DNA of 64,000 nucleotides from Wolfiporia cocos (lineage: Eukaryota > Basidiomycota > Agaricomycetes > Polyporales > Phaeolaceae): positions 1,054,001-1,118,000 of the forward strand of contig JACCLO010000009.1 in NCBI GenBank assembly GCA_029448655.1, read 5' to 3'. A program made the translations under genes and the position numbers. Below, piece by piece: positions 34,003-46,588 of the stretch (its first letter is position 1; each line of letters begins with the position of its first letter). The notes under the pieces are model-generated. The model made no database searches. It was not told the origin of the DNA and was given only the letters and a program-made list of their open reading frames with translations.

Positions 34003-37000
34003 ATGAACTCGACGAACGATACCCCGCGCGACACCGAGTCCAATACCCCAAGCGCCACCCCCGCTTCCCCCGCTATTTATGAGTCGGCAGGCTCCTCGCC
34101 CGTCGTATTGCCAGCCCCTCTCCGTCCTCCGCTTACGCCCCCGCACAGTGTCGGTGCGCGCTCCCCCGTCCCATCCCCCCGCGTGGCCCTAGCTCCCATT
34201 GGTTCGCCGCGGGGTGCCTTGCCTCACCTTGATTCACCACGCACTGCGTTGCCGCCCATTGGCTCGCCCCGCGGCGCTCTCTCACCCCGCATTGCACTCC
34301 CACGTCTTAGTTCGCCAAGAAAGGTGCTGGAGGCCGTGAGCGAACATTCGGTTTTGGGGTCCTCGGCAGTCGGCGTCTCCCAAGTATTAGGTTCACCGCT
34401 TGCGGGGGTAGATGCTCCTCCTCCGTCTACCACTGACGGGGACATACCAATCTCGCCCACCGCAGCGAACACGAGCGCACAGGTTTCCCCAGCCGCCTCC
34501 ACTGCAAACTTGCCCACGTCTCCTCTTGGAAAGACTTCCAGTGCGCCCACCTCCCCACTGCAGAGTCGCCTGCTTGATACGCCCATTGACCTTCATGAGT
34601 TGGAGGTGGGCGCGCCAACTCAAGATGCAGGTGCGTCATCCTCTGGCAAGTCTCATTGGGAAGCGAGCCGACTGAACAACGGCATGACAGGAGAAATGTT
34701 GCCAGATTCACCGCCGCAAAATCCCCTTGTGCCTGCCTCGACTTTGTCTGCGCGGTCTGCGCCTTTCCAGCCGGCGAGTGCAGCATTACAGACCTCTTCC
34801 ACAGAGTGGGTTCGGGCGGATGCATCCCCATGGGCTGGTCCGTCCGGAAATGCAGGCGCGTCATCCGTCGCTTGCGCCACCGGCTCCCCTTCCGCGTCTT
34901 CAGGATCCCCAACGTCACCTATCACCCCAACGTCACCAGCTGTTGCAGATACGAGCAGTGCGAGCGCCATGCAGAGCGTGGCGGACGCGGAAGGGAGGAC
35001 GCCGAACGTGTACATCAACGGACTGCCCCCCAACTTTCCCGAGGAGGAGCTGTTCAAGATGACCCGTGAGTTTGGAACGGTGGTCAGTGTGAGGACGTTC
35101 ACACGGCATGTGTGTGATCGGCCGAGGTGCGTGGACGTCCTCTATCATTTCGTGTCTTTGTGGGTCCCGATGCGCGGCGTTGCTTTGCTGAGCCCGATGT
35201 AAAACTGTCGCGGATTTGTTTACTTGGCCGGATACGCCGACATTACATTGCAATGGCCTTTAACGTTGGAGTGATCAAAGGATTGCGGTGTATCGTGGGT
35301 ATATGCGCTGTCAAATCATTGGGCATACGTACATCTTCACTCTGGGCGCGCGTAATTGCTACATCAGTCAGCTGCGGCACGAGTTCTCGCGCACAAAGTA
35401 TACCATTCAGCGTATTTGATGACTTGAGTCATCAGTGCCTTGGCGTTTCCTTACTTTTCCGATACCTTGCTGACTTTTACTTCTTCAGTGGGTATGGTTT
35501 TGTTTTGTGAGTATATCTCCCTGCTTACGCTTCACGTGGCCGATAGTTGACGTGCGTGATCTTGTAGGTTCGAAACAATCGAAGCCGCCGAGCGGTGCAT
35601 TGAGACTTTACGCAAATACCGCAACCTCCACCCCTCGTTTAGCAAGGTGAGCTGCCGTTCTGCCGTTCTTTCCTCCTGGATGTGGGTGGCATTTTGCCCT
35701 CGACTATCGTTATAAGTGCCTTTCTTGAAGGAACAAATATCGAGTGAGGGATGCTATATATCGCGTAGTTCTCGATGCGCGAGACGAGTCGGAAAAATCG
35801 GAGTTTTGAGGTCGGTAGGAAAGATGATTCAACGATGACAGTGAGGGTAGTGTTGACTTTCGAGGACTATGCCCCGTAAACATGCTCTAAATTGGCCCGG
35901 TTACTACGATCCATCGCGTTCTCACCTGATGATATTCTCCGCCGCAGCAAATCCACAAGATTCCAGGCACGGTCTACTCATCACCGTCGTTTACTTCATC
36001 GTCCACGCAATCTCGCCTTCCTACTGATTCGTTCAAGGCGCGCATGGAGCAACTGAAGGACACAAGCTCGACGAATCTGTACATGGAGGGACTACCTACG
36101 AGCATCAACGAACACTTGCTAGCGGCACTGGTGAAGCCGTACCGCATCATGAGTAGCCGATTTTTCAAGACGCGGCTCAGCAGTCCGCCAAGAATCATTG
36201 CCTTCGTCAGGTGAACATCCGTGCCGAATCGCGATATTGTTGACGTACGAACTAATGAGCTACTAATCTGCAGGCTGGAAACACGTGCAGCCGCCGAGGA
36301 GATTATCGAGCGTCTGCATGGCCGCCTTGTCCGTGGACTGCAAGACTCGGGATGCAGAATCTCTGTGCGGTTCGCGGACACCAGCGAGCAGCGAGAGTTG
36401 AGAGTGAGTTGTGCTCCGTTGGCCGATGAACCCAGTGATAATCTCGGCGGCCGACAGCGTATGGAACGTATGATACGCGACGGTGAACAGTCTCCGGCGC
36501 GTAGTCTGAGTATGGCGCAGGCGGCGTTGCTCAACTTGAAAGGCGCGCAGCTCGGGCCTGAAAGTATGGTTTCTCCGCTTGCGAGCCCGGAGTTTGGTCT
36601 GTCTCATGTCAATTCGCCCCTACTCACCAACGCCGCATCCCCTCTGCTTGCGAACCCCACTTCGCCACTACTCGCCAACGCGTTGTTGCATGGCGCTGGA
36701 GGCATGACACTGCCTCAACTGGCGCGTTCCCCGTACCACCAGCAGCAGCACTTTGGACACGCACTCAAAGACATGCAAGATCTCTCGATGCTCGCGGACG
36801 CAACTGCCTACGACGGCATGGACTTCAGCTCGAATGCTGCGCAGTATGCGCGCATCCAGGACGAGCTCGCATCCCTCCGGGAGTTGCAGCTCGCACGCGC
36901 CGCGCGTGCCGAGAACGGGTTCACGCCAATGGAGAGGATGCTACTGCAAGCACACACTCAGAGGCAGCAGCAGCAGAGCCTTGCCGAAGCGCAGAGGCAA

Positions 37001-38032
37001 CAGCAGTTGGAAGCTCAGGCACAGCGGCAGCAGGAAGCCTTGGAAGCCCAGCAGCGCATCTCCCAATCGCGGGGACTCGTAGCGTCAATTCATGCACAGC
37101 CTGCTGGAGGATCGCTCCGCCGCGAGGCATCTCGTCGCCTTTTAGATGTTCTACCTCCCATGTCGGAAGACGACTTTCATGCGAGCAGGGGCGGTGGGCG
37201 TCTCCAGCCACTCTCTGACGTTGACACCAGTGTGGGGATGAGCCCGCTTTCTCGCGCTGCCACTCAGCAGCCGTCCCATCCCGCGTTGAATCTTGACCAG
37301 CAGCTCTCTCTACACTCACCAGTACATCAGAGAAATCAGACGCATGCCGTTCATGCAGAGGCACACCCGCAGGGCGTGCACACGCGTTCGACGACGCACC
37401 CTTCGGAGTACCTCGGCGGCCGCGGCGTATCGCAGAGCTTCTTGAACGGTTCCGCACAGAACACGAACACCAATAGCATGGCTTCTAGCATACTCAGTCA
37501 CAGCACGAACAGCGTTCGCAGCAGCATGAACAACAGCATCGGCAGTGTCGGCTTTGGCACGAACGGCAGCAGTATCGGTAACTTTGGCTCAAACGACTTG
37601 AACAGCAACAGTAGCAGTACGAACATGAGTTATGTCGGTAATGGCAAGCACGCCTCATTCAGCACGAACACGAGCAACCACCTTCGCACGAGCACGAATC
37701 ACAGTAACGGCAACAGCAGTAACAACCAAGGCAGCCCCAACATCTCTGTCGCGCGCGGCGGCACCGACACCATCCCCACAAGTCCCGTGTACAACTACAA
37801 CGTGAACAGGAGCAAGCCCGAGGAGGACCGCTCGCCGCTCGTGTCGCCCGCGCTGACGTACTCGGCGCGCTCACCAGCGACACTCAGCCCGGTGACGCCT
37901 TTTTCCGGTTTCTTCCATGCGGAAGAAACCTTCGAGGGGCTGGGCATGGGCGCGGGTGTCGGCGTCGTGGGTGAGAAGGGGAAGATGCGCGCTGGAGTGC
38001 AGGCGCGCAATGAAGGGGACTGCATGCCGTAA
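34003..38032 (+). CDS. Two-RRM RNA-binding protein with Q- and N/S-rich tracts
   Basis: Model join(34003..35126,35489..35506,35568..35646,35948..36210,36274..38032), 1080 residues. The N-terminus is Ser/Pro-rich with repeated SPRxALxxI-type phrases. RRM1, about residues 335-410, has RNP2 VYINGL and RNP1 SGYGFVLFE; RNP1 is made by an 18-nt exon. RRM2, about 449-525, starts NLYMEGLPTSI. The spacing of two RRMs with a KYR..HPSFSK linker recalls the RBMS/MSSP family, which binds AU-rich or single-stranded nucleic acid. Further on come a Gln-rich stretch near residues 722-759 and an Asn/Ser/Thr-rich, prion-like stretch near 883-983. Introns 1 (362 nt) and 3 (301 nt) are far longer than others in this window. 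Likely a post-transcriptional regulator; target unknown. Confidence 0.85.
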
Positions 38033-38233
38033 CGAGCTGTGGTGGCGATGAGACTGATAGTAGACATCCACATAGGACACTGTAAAGTAGTTGATGAGAT
38101 ATATGAATTGAGTCGCGGAGACCTGGTGTCCCGCATAAATCTAGGTCGTGCAGCTCATGATGCATGATGCGATGGTACGGCTTGCTCAGTACAGGGATTC
38201 ACGCAAGCACACACAGCAGATCGTACGAGGCGT

Positions 38234-39983
38234 TCAATTGTAGCTAGAATCGAGCGTAACCCGCGCCTGAATCGTTCCGTTCTCAAATCTGATCCATGTG
38301 TCGAGCGCGTCGGTCGGACGCGGGGACGAGAACACGATGTTGCGCACGCCGTGGCCCCACCATGAGTCGCTATATCCACCGTACCTGGCGCAGAAGTCAC
38401 GGTCAGTTCACCCCTGAAACGATCGGACGCGCGCACCCGGAATGTTTGCTGAAGCAGAAGATGACGTCCATCGTGGGCTCGCGCACGCACCACTCGTTGC
38501 CGTGGTCTTATCGGTCAATAAGTTTTTTCTGCTCACGACTGACAGGAAGAGCGGGGGCGCACCGTGGCCGGAGAAGACGGCGTGGAGGTTCTTGACGTTT
38601 TTGTTGAGGGACTCCCAGAAGGGCTGATCCTTGCCGATGTTGGCGGGGTTGGTCGTCGCTTGAGTCGACCCGGAGCCGAGGACGTCCGCTGGGGGCGTGT
38701 CAGTGCTCACGGAGGCATCGCGAGAGAATGAAATTGTGGAACGATGCACGCACCGTTCAGACCCGGATCCCGCGTGCTATTCAGGCCTGGCTGCAATGCC
38801 TGTATGGCATGTCTGGTCGTCTTCAGCGCTGAAGTCGGTCAGAGCATGCGAAGAACACGCTCACGGAGGGATGTGCACGAACGCGAGCGCGGCGCGGGTG
38901 TCGTCCGCCGGACCCCAGGCGGCGTCCATGGCCGCGATCTCGCGCTCGATCCAGCCTGCGACAGAGTCGTCGACCCAGTCGGGGACGGGGGTCGAGTTGC
39001 TGCCGGGGGTCCAGCCGCCTGGGTTGGGTCTCAGAGGGGAGCGTGCCACGGGGCGGGGGACGTACCGCGGGAATCGAAGAACCAGAGGACGAGGACGGGG
39101 GTGGGGTCTGTGTGCGCGCTGTGAGTGCCTGTCACCCGGTTGCAGCGAATAGGCTGGCTTACCGTCAATGTGCTCGTACACCTTGCAGGTTCAGCGGGAG
39201 CGGTTTGCTTGCGAGATACGTCGAGAGGAGAACCGGACGCACCGGCACCCAGTACGTTCCCGGGCCTTCCTCGCCGCCGATGCCTGGCGGAGCGGTGCGC
39301 GTATAGCTGAGAGGCGCGACGAGCTGCTCGCGCTTGATCTCCTCGAGATGGGTGATGTTGGGCTCGTTGTCGTGGTTCTACAGTCGAGTGAGCTCTGGCG
39401 CGGGCGTATAAGCGGGGTTTGGCGCACCCCATGTGTGGAGGAGAACGGAAGCTGGAACTCGTTGAGCGGGGCGACGATCTCGTCGATGAGGCGAGTGGAG
39501 TTTTGGCGGAACGTGTCTGTTCGCGTAGATCGGTCATTAGCTGCGATCGGGTGCGATGATGCTTACTCTCGCCGGTGATGAGATCTCCGTTGAGAACGCT
39601 GGAGCAGGGAGCGGTTGGTAGCCGATCGTGAGCAGCCACACGGGAGAGCATACACATAGTCCGGCTTCTCCTCTGCGAGGACGATCCTCATCAGCTTGGT
39701 GCTGTTGACATCCTGCTCGGGGCCCCACGCGTCCCACGGGTTCTCGCCATAGTGCAGATCAGCAAAGACGGTGATCTTGAACGTGCCGTCCTCGCGGAAC
39801 GTGACGCGGGGCTTGGTGGGATACGGATCGAGCGCGCCTGGCAGGGCCACCTCTGCGGGCGAGGCGCGCTGTCAGAGCGGGTCAGTCGGGCGGGGAATGG
39901 GACGCACGGCGGGGCTCGGTCGGGGCGCTGAGTGCAGGGATGGTGAGCGCGAGCAGGGCACAGAGAGCAGCCATCGCGGCCAT
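38234..39983 (-). CDS. DCR2-like calcineurin-type metallophosphoesterase
   Basis: Multi-exon; start region complement exons 39908..39983, 39654..39852, 39567..39598, 39428..39516, 39243..39377, 39163..39181, a seventh starting at 39128, and further exons to TGA at 38234. An N-terminal signal peptide (MAAMAALCALLALTIPALSA) indicates a secreted or vacuolar enzyme. Metal-ligand motifs appear in order: VFADLHYGEN, NGDLITGE, GNHDNE, then FSGHG and GHGVR near the end, as in Dcr2/purple-acid-type phosphatases. It would hydrolyse phosphomonoesters using two metal ions. The intron after VYEHID is only 34 nt in this model, chosen because it keeps THSAHTDPTPVLVLWFF in frame. It shares a 327-bp upstream region with the gene at 40311. 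Confidence 0.87.
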
Positions 39984-40310
39984 CGTCGCTCGGGGCGCGG
40001 GGCGAGCAGAGCCTTTTTATCTGCGCAGGGCTTTGCACATGTCGAGCTATCTCTCGCAGGGCACATGCCTCGCAGAGCACATGCCTCGCAGGTCATGTCT
40101 TCTTCGCGCACGTTCAATGCCAGTGGCGCGCTGCCAGTGGCGCACTGCGAGAGGCCCGACGCGCCTCCTCACGTGCTGGGAGAAACGCGGTGGCATGACC
40201 GCGGTTCTTCCTGTTCAGGCAAGGCGCACTTGAACTTGTCCAACTCGCTGTCCAGCACATCTGGAGCGGCTTGTCTTGATTACGACTACATCTCCTGATC
40301 TACACGGAAA
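39984..40310. promoter_or_regulatory. Divergent promoter, phosphoesterase and gene at 40311
   Basis: 327 bp between divergent starts. On the minus strand GATAAAAAGG (about 40012-40021) is a TATA-like box near the phosphoesterase start. The words GCACATGCCTCGCAG and CACATGCCTCGCAGG occur back to back around 40060-40100. Confidence 0.4.
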
Positions 40311-43300
40311 ATGTCTCTCTCGCGTGATATACCCCCGCTGCTGCGACCGACAGCCCGAAACGCACACGCCACGCGGCGCAAGCGTGCTAGCCTACATGTA
40401 CAGAGCGCACAACCTAATGGGCCGGACATATCTCAGGGCCCTTCATACTCTGGGACATCCTATCCCTCGCGAGCATCGTCGTCGCCTCAGGCGCAGATAA
40501 ACGCTGCTCGGATGCTGATCAGCCCACCGCCTGAGGAGATTCTGCGAGCAAGCAACCGTGCTTCAGTGAGCTTCTCTCACTCGGAACCGCCTCACGAGCA
40601 ATTGACCGCTGTGCAGACCTCGCGCGTTCGTCCGATTCCTCGATCGACTAGGCCGCCACCCTTCACCCCTTCGCTTCTAGGAAACCCGTCTCCCAGTCCT
40701 GCCCGCTCAGCCTTGGCAAGGCGCAAGCGTAAAGTATCCGCCGCTCTTGTTGCCCCTCCTCCGGGACATCTTCACGCAGCAGACGAATACAATACACGAC
40801 TCTATGACCCCTCGACATCTCCGACGATCTCTAACCCCAAGCCGCGGAAGCAGAGCAAATCCGCCGTCATGCCCGCTTCGCGATATACCGCTGGACGTCC
40901 TATTCTATCATACGACAATGATTTATCGACGCCCGCCCCGAGCTCTCGGAGGCCGTCTACCTCGCGGAAGGGATCCCGAGCCACAGCAACTCCCCTCCCG
41001 GTTCCATCATATTCCCGCTCAACGCGCCGCCACTCCGTCACTCCGCTACAATACGACCCGACCCCGGAGCGGTTCACGCCACCCCGCGAGGTGCTCTACA
41101 CGCCGCTCCCTCCGTCGCTCGCTCCCCTAAGCCAGCGCAAGTCAAGCACCAAGTCTCCACCAAAGGGCACGATGCAACGACGACTAACGCTGACGATCAA
41201 GAAGGAGCCGCCGGACATTGACCTAACCCTTCCACCTCCCCCACCATCGCCGACGGATGACCCGCTGCTATTATACGGACGGCCGCCGAGTCGACTCCGG
41301 CAGAGCCTCGCGAGGTCCGGGACGAGCACGTATGCACGCGATACTCCGTCTGTTGCGTCTACCTCGCCGGTCTCCCCGCGTGAGCGTGACTCTGAACGTG
41401 ATGCGGGTGACTCGCGCCTTAAACGCATTCCGAGCTTGGAGGCGAGACTGAACGCCGTTGATCTCTCCATGACCTCCTCCAATGACGACCAGGACCAGGA
41501 CCAGAGCATGTCCGACGACGTCGAGCCGCCGCCGCACTTTGACTTCTCCGTCGGAACCGGTGATGATGTGGACTCAGACTGGGCGGAGAGCGGCAGTGAC
41601 GGGAACAGCGAGGGCGAGTTTGATCAGACGGGCGAGTACACGGGCCGCTTCAAGATGCTCACCGTCCCGACGAAAGAGGACCCGCCGAGCAGTGCGACGC
41701 GCGAGCGGCAGAACGCCTGGGGACGTCCTGTGAGCCCGTTTCCCTCAGGGAGGAGGCTTCTGAGGGATCGGGGGTTGCCGGGGGTGGAAGACGACGAGGA
41801 AGAGGAGAGCGACGAGGAGGAGGAGATAAGGGAGGTCCCGGTGGGGCTGATGTCGCCGCGAAGACCGTTGATGCCCATCTCGGTGCCATCCATCGAAAGG
41901 TCGGCCCAGACGGAGGCGGGTACAAAGGTGAACGCGCGGATGAGGTCGCCTCCGCCGCGGCGTGCGGGAGGTTCGCCACTACGCTTCACTCCGATCAGAT
42001 TGCCTCCACCTCCACTTTCAGTGGACTCGCCTCTGCTACCGCCTTCTGCTCCAATGCCATGCGCTCCCGATCCGCCTGCTTTAGGGACGGGAGCTGGACG
42101 TAGAGAGGAAGAACCCCCGGCATTCGCAGAGGTGCCTGAGCCTTGCTCTACACTCAGCCAAGCGAGGTCCCTACCGAGAAAGCTGGTCGTGGCTGAGGGC
42201 CGGCAACTTATTGAGGTTAAGCCAAGAACTCCTAGGGCTGTTGAGCCGACAATTATCGACCTTGTTTCGCCGCCGCCAGAAACAGCTAACGAGGTCAGCA
42301 TTGCTCTCCCCTCCCTTGAGGAGGGTGGGATGCCCCCGCCGCCACTTAACCGGCAAGAGGAGGATCAGGCGGAAGAGGAACATGTTTTCCGCGAGCTCTC
42401 TCGGGAACCTGAGCCAGAGAATGATGATGAGATCACACCTGTTCCAGCTGGTCTTTATTCGTCGACTGGTGCCAATTCACACTCCATTGCTCAAAATCTC
42501 CGTCAAAGACCTAGTCTCGCCGAGTCAGCCAACTCCACCGTCGTTGATGACGATGCGAATCGATCGATGGTGGCCGCACAGCAAGTCATTGATACTGACG
42601 ACGATGTCAGTGACATATTGGACGAGGGCATCGTCAAAATCACCAGCGACGATCCCAGGGCGGCGGCTCGGGCGGCAGCTGTTCTCAAGCTGGTGAGCAC
42701 CAAGGTGCGGTTTCGTCGCTGGTCGTCGGCGCTGATGCGCTTATCTCCAGTTCGACTATGACTGCATCCCGCAAATACAAGCAAAGAACCGCCGCGGCGG
42801 TCGTCAGAGCGTAGACTCGTTCATCCGCGATACTCGCCGCCAGTCTGCCTCGTCTTTTGGCATCAACAAGCATTCGCCTTCCGAGCGGCGACGGCACACT
42901 CTTGGTGGCATCGTGGGGGACAAGGTCTTCCTGCCCGACAACTCGGAGCTGACGCTTTCTGAGCTCCTGAGTCAGGCGGAAGCGGAAGTATCGTTCTCGT
43001 TCGACAGCAGCTTCTCGGTCAGCCATACCCAATCGCGTCGCCGCTTCTCTCATATATCTCCGAGGACAAGCGGACCTCATGCACCCTCTGCATCTGCATA
43101 TCGCGAGAATGTGGCGACTGCATCCACTTCGAGTGAATGGACCAAGGCGGATTGGAAGCGGCTCGACTCATGTTTGACTGATGAACGGATCGCCGTCGGG
43201 AGGCGGCTCGGTCTCAGAGGCGGCGGTCTTGCGCCCGTCGAGGAGATCAACATCGAGAAGGCGGTCGACCGCTTTCTTGTCCAGGAATCTGGTATTCCTG

Positions 43301-43861
43301 CTTTTCTGCGCCTTAGCAAACACAATAGGTGAGGCTGGTATCCTTCTCCTGGTCTTCAGTGGTTGAGCTTCGTACAGGGAGGACGTTGTACGGCGAGCGG
43401 TGGTGCTACAGAAGAAGCAACGCACTGGCAAAGTTGCTCCGCCGACGCCCGAGGTTCCTCGCGCGTCCCATACACTGCCAGATGCTAGTCCGTCGTTCAC
43501 GGAGCGAATCAAGGGCCTTTTCCGTTCATTCTCACCTGGGGGTCAACCCCGAAGCCAAACAGTCTCCGGTTGCCAACCCTCATTAATGTTTGACAATGCT
43601 AGACGAGCTAGCATGGCACCTGCTCAGTCATTGGCAGAGAAGGGGGAATGTGCACAAGGGTCCTCACAAACAGGACTTGCATCTTCAACACAATCTCGAC
43701 AAGCTCTTAATCAACACTATGCTAGCAGATGTCAGCCCCCTGATCCCTCTTCATCAAAGTCACAGAGACAGACACTCACAACACCACATAATTTAACAGA
43801 GAGCAATGAGGGGAGTGTTCAGAAGTTGGTAAGGACATTTGAAGCACTAGGGGGATTTTAG
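40311..43861 (+). CDS. Large Ser/Pro-rich protein of unknown function
   Basis: Model join(40311..42692,42751..43328,43378..43861), 1147 residues. The first 790 residues are Ser/Pro/Arg-rich and acidic in places (DDEEEESDEEEEI), probably disordered, with many SP/TP sites. Exon 2 carries the most structured stretch: FLPDNSELTLSELLSQAE and, about residues 923-985, WTKADWKRLDSCLTDERI followed by VEEINIEKAVDRFL, which reads like a conserved fungal segment although I cannot name it. The second intron's acceptor (GTACAG, 43377) was chosen to keep the third exon open. The 3' end abuts AT-rich repeat DNA, so the last exon could be altered. Function unknown; perhaps a cell-cycle or cytoskeletal phosphoprotein, but this is only a guess from composition. 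Confidence 0.7.
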
Positions 43862-44476
43862 CTATGAGTTGATAGCTATTCCATGTATTGATCAATTTAT
43901 ATCAGTAATTATACTGGATAACAATATTCCATAATTGATTCCTGCTGCACTAGTAGTAGGCAAATGAGCACTGTGGCATTTGCCAGGCAAATGGTGAGGG
44001 AGAACCTGGATTTTGGGTGGCACAAAACTGGCAAATGAGGCAAATGATGGCAAATGCATATTTTCTGGTATACTGTAACTATCTAGACATCCCCAATGAC
44101 TGCAATAATGCACTTGGTGTCCACAACAGGCTCCTATTTGTATTGCTATGCTCTGAAGCCTCTTTCTGTGAAGTGTCACAGTATGACGTACTGTGTACAG
44201 GCTCTGCTGCTCTACAACCTCTGCCTTACCCTCTTCACAAGAGGTCCCTAGATAGAGTAAATACACAGAGTAGTTGAGGTGCAGGTGCACATAGTAGAGG
44301 TGATACTGAGAGGACTATCCCCAACAACATAGAAGAACAAGTCTGAGGTGTAAGCCTCAGACCTGCTAGGTAATATACATGTGCACGAGCAGATACCTAA
44401 GTGACTACTCTAAAGAGGTCTGTGCACTATGCACAGCCAGATGTGGTAATGTAACTAGGTGACACGTTGCTGTAAC
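43862..44476. other. AT-rich intergenic DNA bordering repeat cluster
   Basis: No gene supported. A minus-strand ORF (43892-44290) has no recognisable feature. This is the transition from the gene-rich part into nested LTR sequence. Confidence 0.4.
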
Positions 44477-44989
44477 TTGACACAAGACTCACAGTGATGA
44501 GGGAGGCCCTTACATACCCCTAGCTAGTCACTTAGGGGTAGAACTCAAGGACATGCTCGCTGTTGAGCAGAGGTCACCTTCTAGGGTACTAGCCAAGAAG
44601 CAGAGGTGGGTATCACCAGCATAGAGGTCAAGGGGCCAGCTTAGACCCAAATGACTATCAATAGTCTGAGGTCCTAGTGACCTCAGCTAAGGTATATATA
44701 CATGAGGGACTAAGTAACTACCTAGTAACTACCTGCCCTAGATGGCCGTGGTCTGCCGGTAATGGCCGGACCAATGGTAATAATGAGAGTGGTGGTGCCA
44801 CCTTGTGGTTGGGCATGTGAATACGGGCGCAACCCGGGTATATGGTTGACCGGAGATCCAGTAAGGTGAGGGACTATGGCTATTCACCAAGCCCGTGATG
44901 ACTCAGGCTGAGAAGGCCGAGTATGGCATCATAGACCGGTGTTATGGATGGATCGGTGGTGACGTGGGAGCGAGGCCTTGCGGCTAGCT
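44477..44989 (-). mobile_element. Inverted LTR-related fragment
   Basis: The plus strand starts TGACACAAGACTCACAG, like the reversed end of the 54681-55752 LTR, and around 44810-44880 contains reversed LTR words (GAATACGGGCGCAACCCGGG versus the CCCGGGCTGCGCCCGTATTC type). It is cut by the solo LTR at 44990, and resumes in part after 46593. Extent and family are inferred by eye. Confidence 0.4.
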
Positions 44990-46588
44990 TGTCACAGATT
45001 TATCTGGGGCTTACAGCATTTTTCCTATGATTATAGCAATTTATCTGGGATTTATACATCTAACTACAAGTTATCTACAGGTTAACTCCCATTGCCATAC
45101 CACAAGTCCTTAACTGGGCTTATCGCTTACATCAGTGCTAACCACGCTACTAAGCAACCACGACACAGCATAACATGCTAGTCATAAGGCTTTACACTAT
45201 CGCATCATCCTCGGTAACCTAACGGTCCAATATCCGCAATGCCTGCCTAGACCAAGCAACGTCATAGCTACGTCACCGGTCTCGCCCGTAAGAGCTAGAC
45301 CATCCACGTCATAAGGTCCTAGACCACAATGACATCACGAGCACACCATTCTCGCACAACCATGGCATCATAGCTAAACATAGCCGCAAGGCTATATCGC
45401 TATTGGTCCAGCTCATGTGGATTGCCTCATGGATCGGCCCTTGCCAATCCCTGGTCTTCTGCCATCACGGCGAAGCCCAACCTCCGGACCTAGCCTCATG
45501 GCCTAGTCCAACACATGCCCCAGTAACCCTCCGGTCTGGGCATAACACATGTCATGGTCCAATGGCATAGCTACCTCGGCGTCTCGCCTTGGTAAGCACC
45601 CGAAGACCGTCCAATAGCCATTATACTGCAAGGTACCGGCGTACGGCTTCTCCTATACCCGGGCTGCGCCCGCATGTCACAGATTTTTCCTTATTTTTAG
45701 TCATTTTTCCTAGACCTCTACGAATTATTCTAGCATTATCGTACATAAGTCCAAGTAGATAGGTACTTACGAAACCTTAGATACAGTAGGAGGTCCACAA
45801 GTTCTAGACCTGGAACCTTCTGGCAAGTTCCATCGGGGTCTATAACATTAGTCCGGATTCTTGAGCATGTGACAAGTCATGTGCATGCTGACTGAGAGCC
45901 TCGGGCAACACTCGGGCTTACTGATGGATCACATGTAGGATTACTGATACTAGGTACCATTGAGCCTACAGAGTATTAGGGGTCTTGCATTACATGTATA
46001 TATGCTGGTAGTCTGAGGCACTTATACCTCAGTTCTATTCACCTCGATATACAGCCATACGGCCTAACAAGCCTTTGCCTACAATCAACTCACTCTACTT
46101 GCTTGTATAGCCTCTACTAGCCCGACCGCCTTCACAAGTCACTAGCAGAGTAAGCATCAGACATTGTTTGTGTCACCGCGTTACTAACAATAACCAGTAA
46201 TCCCTCTCCTACTATTGGTGCGGCCATTAGGGCCCATCACGGCCATTGTAGATAGAGTCCAAACACATCAGATAAGATAAGCTTCACCAGTTGGCAAAGC
46301 CATCATAACCCGTAACGATATGTACTAGCTAGTAGCACATGACCATCACATAAACATGTATATAATTAGGGACTTGACGTCCTATAACTCTAGTTCTATT
46401 ATTCTCGGCAACCCTGGGTGTCCATGGTGGAGTACCTTTGGTACTCCCAGTGGACTCCTATTAGGAGTCCCAAGCATTCTTAGCTTGTGCTGTAGAATAA
46501 CCTCTCATATCCTGCTGCGCTAGACCCGCCAGCTCGTCGCCTATACCCTCAACACATAGGTGGTGAGTCCCACAGCAAGTCTGTGTCA
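44990..46588 (+). mobile_element. Solo LTR (TGTCACAGATTTATCTGGGG family) with nested insert
   Basis: Begins TGTCACAGATTTATCTGGGG and ends CTGTGTCA, flanked by the 5-bp duplication TAGCT (44985-44989 and 46589-46593). It belongs with 54681-55752 but is 1599 bp long because another LTR sits inside at 45675-46175. No coding sequence is present. Confidence 0.82.
45675..46175 (+). mobile_element. Nested solo LTR inside the 44990 LTR
   Basis: 501 bp, TGTCACAGATTTTTCC...TTTGTGTCA, flanked by CCGCA (45670-45674) and CCGCG (46176-46180), a 5-bp duplication with one mismatch. Sequence on either side resumes the outer LTR in step with the copy at 54681-55752, which supports insertion. Confidence 0.72.

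Noticed and set aside
37440..37740. CRISPR-like repeat array
   Set aside because: The repeats are codon-level AAC/AGC runs encoding Asn/Ser; no spacers, and the host is a eukaryote.
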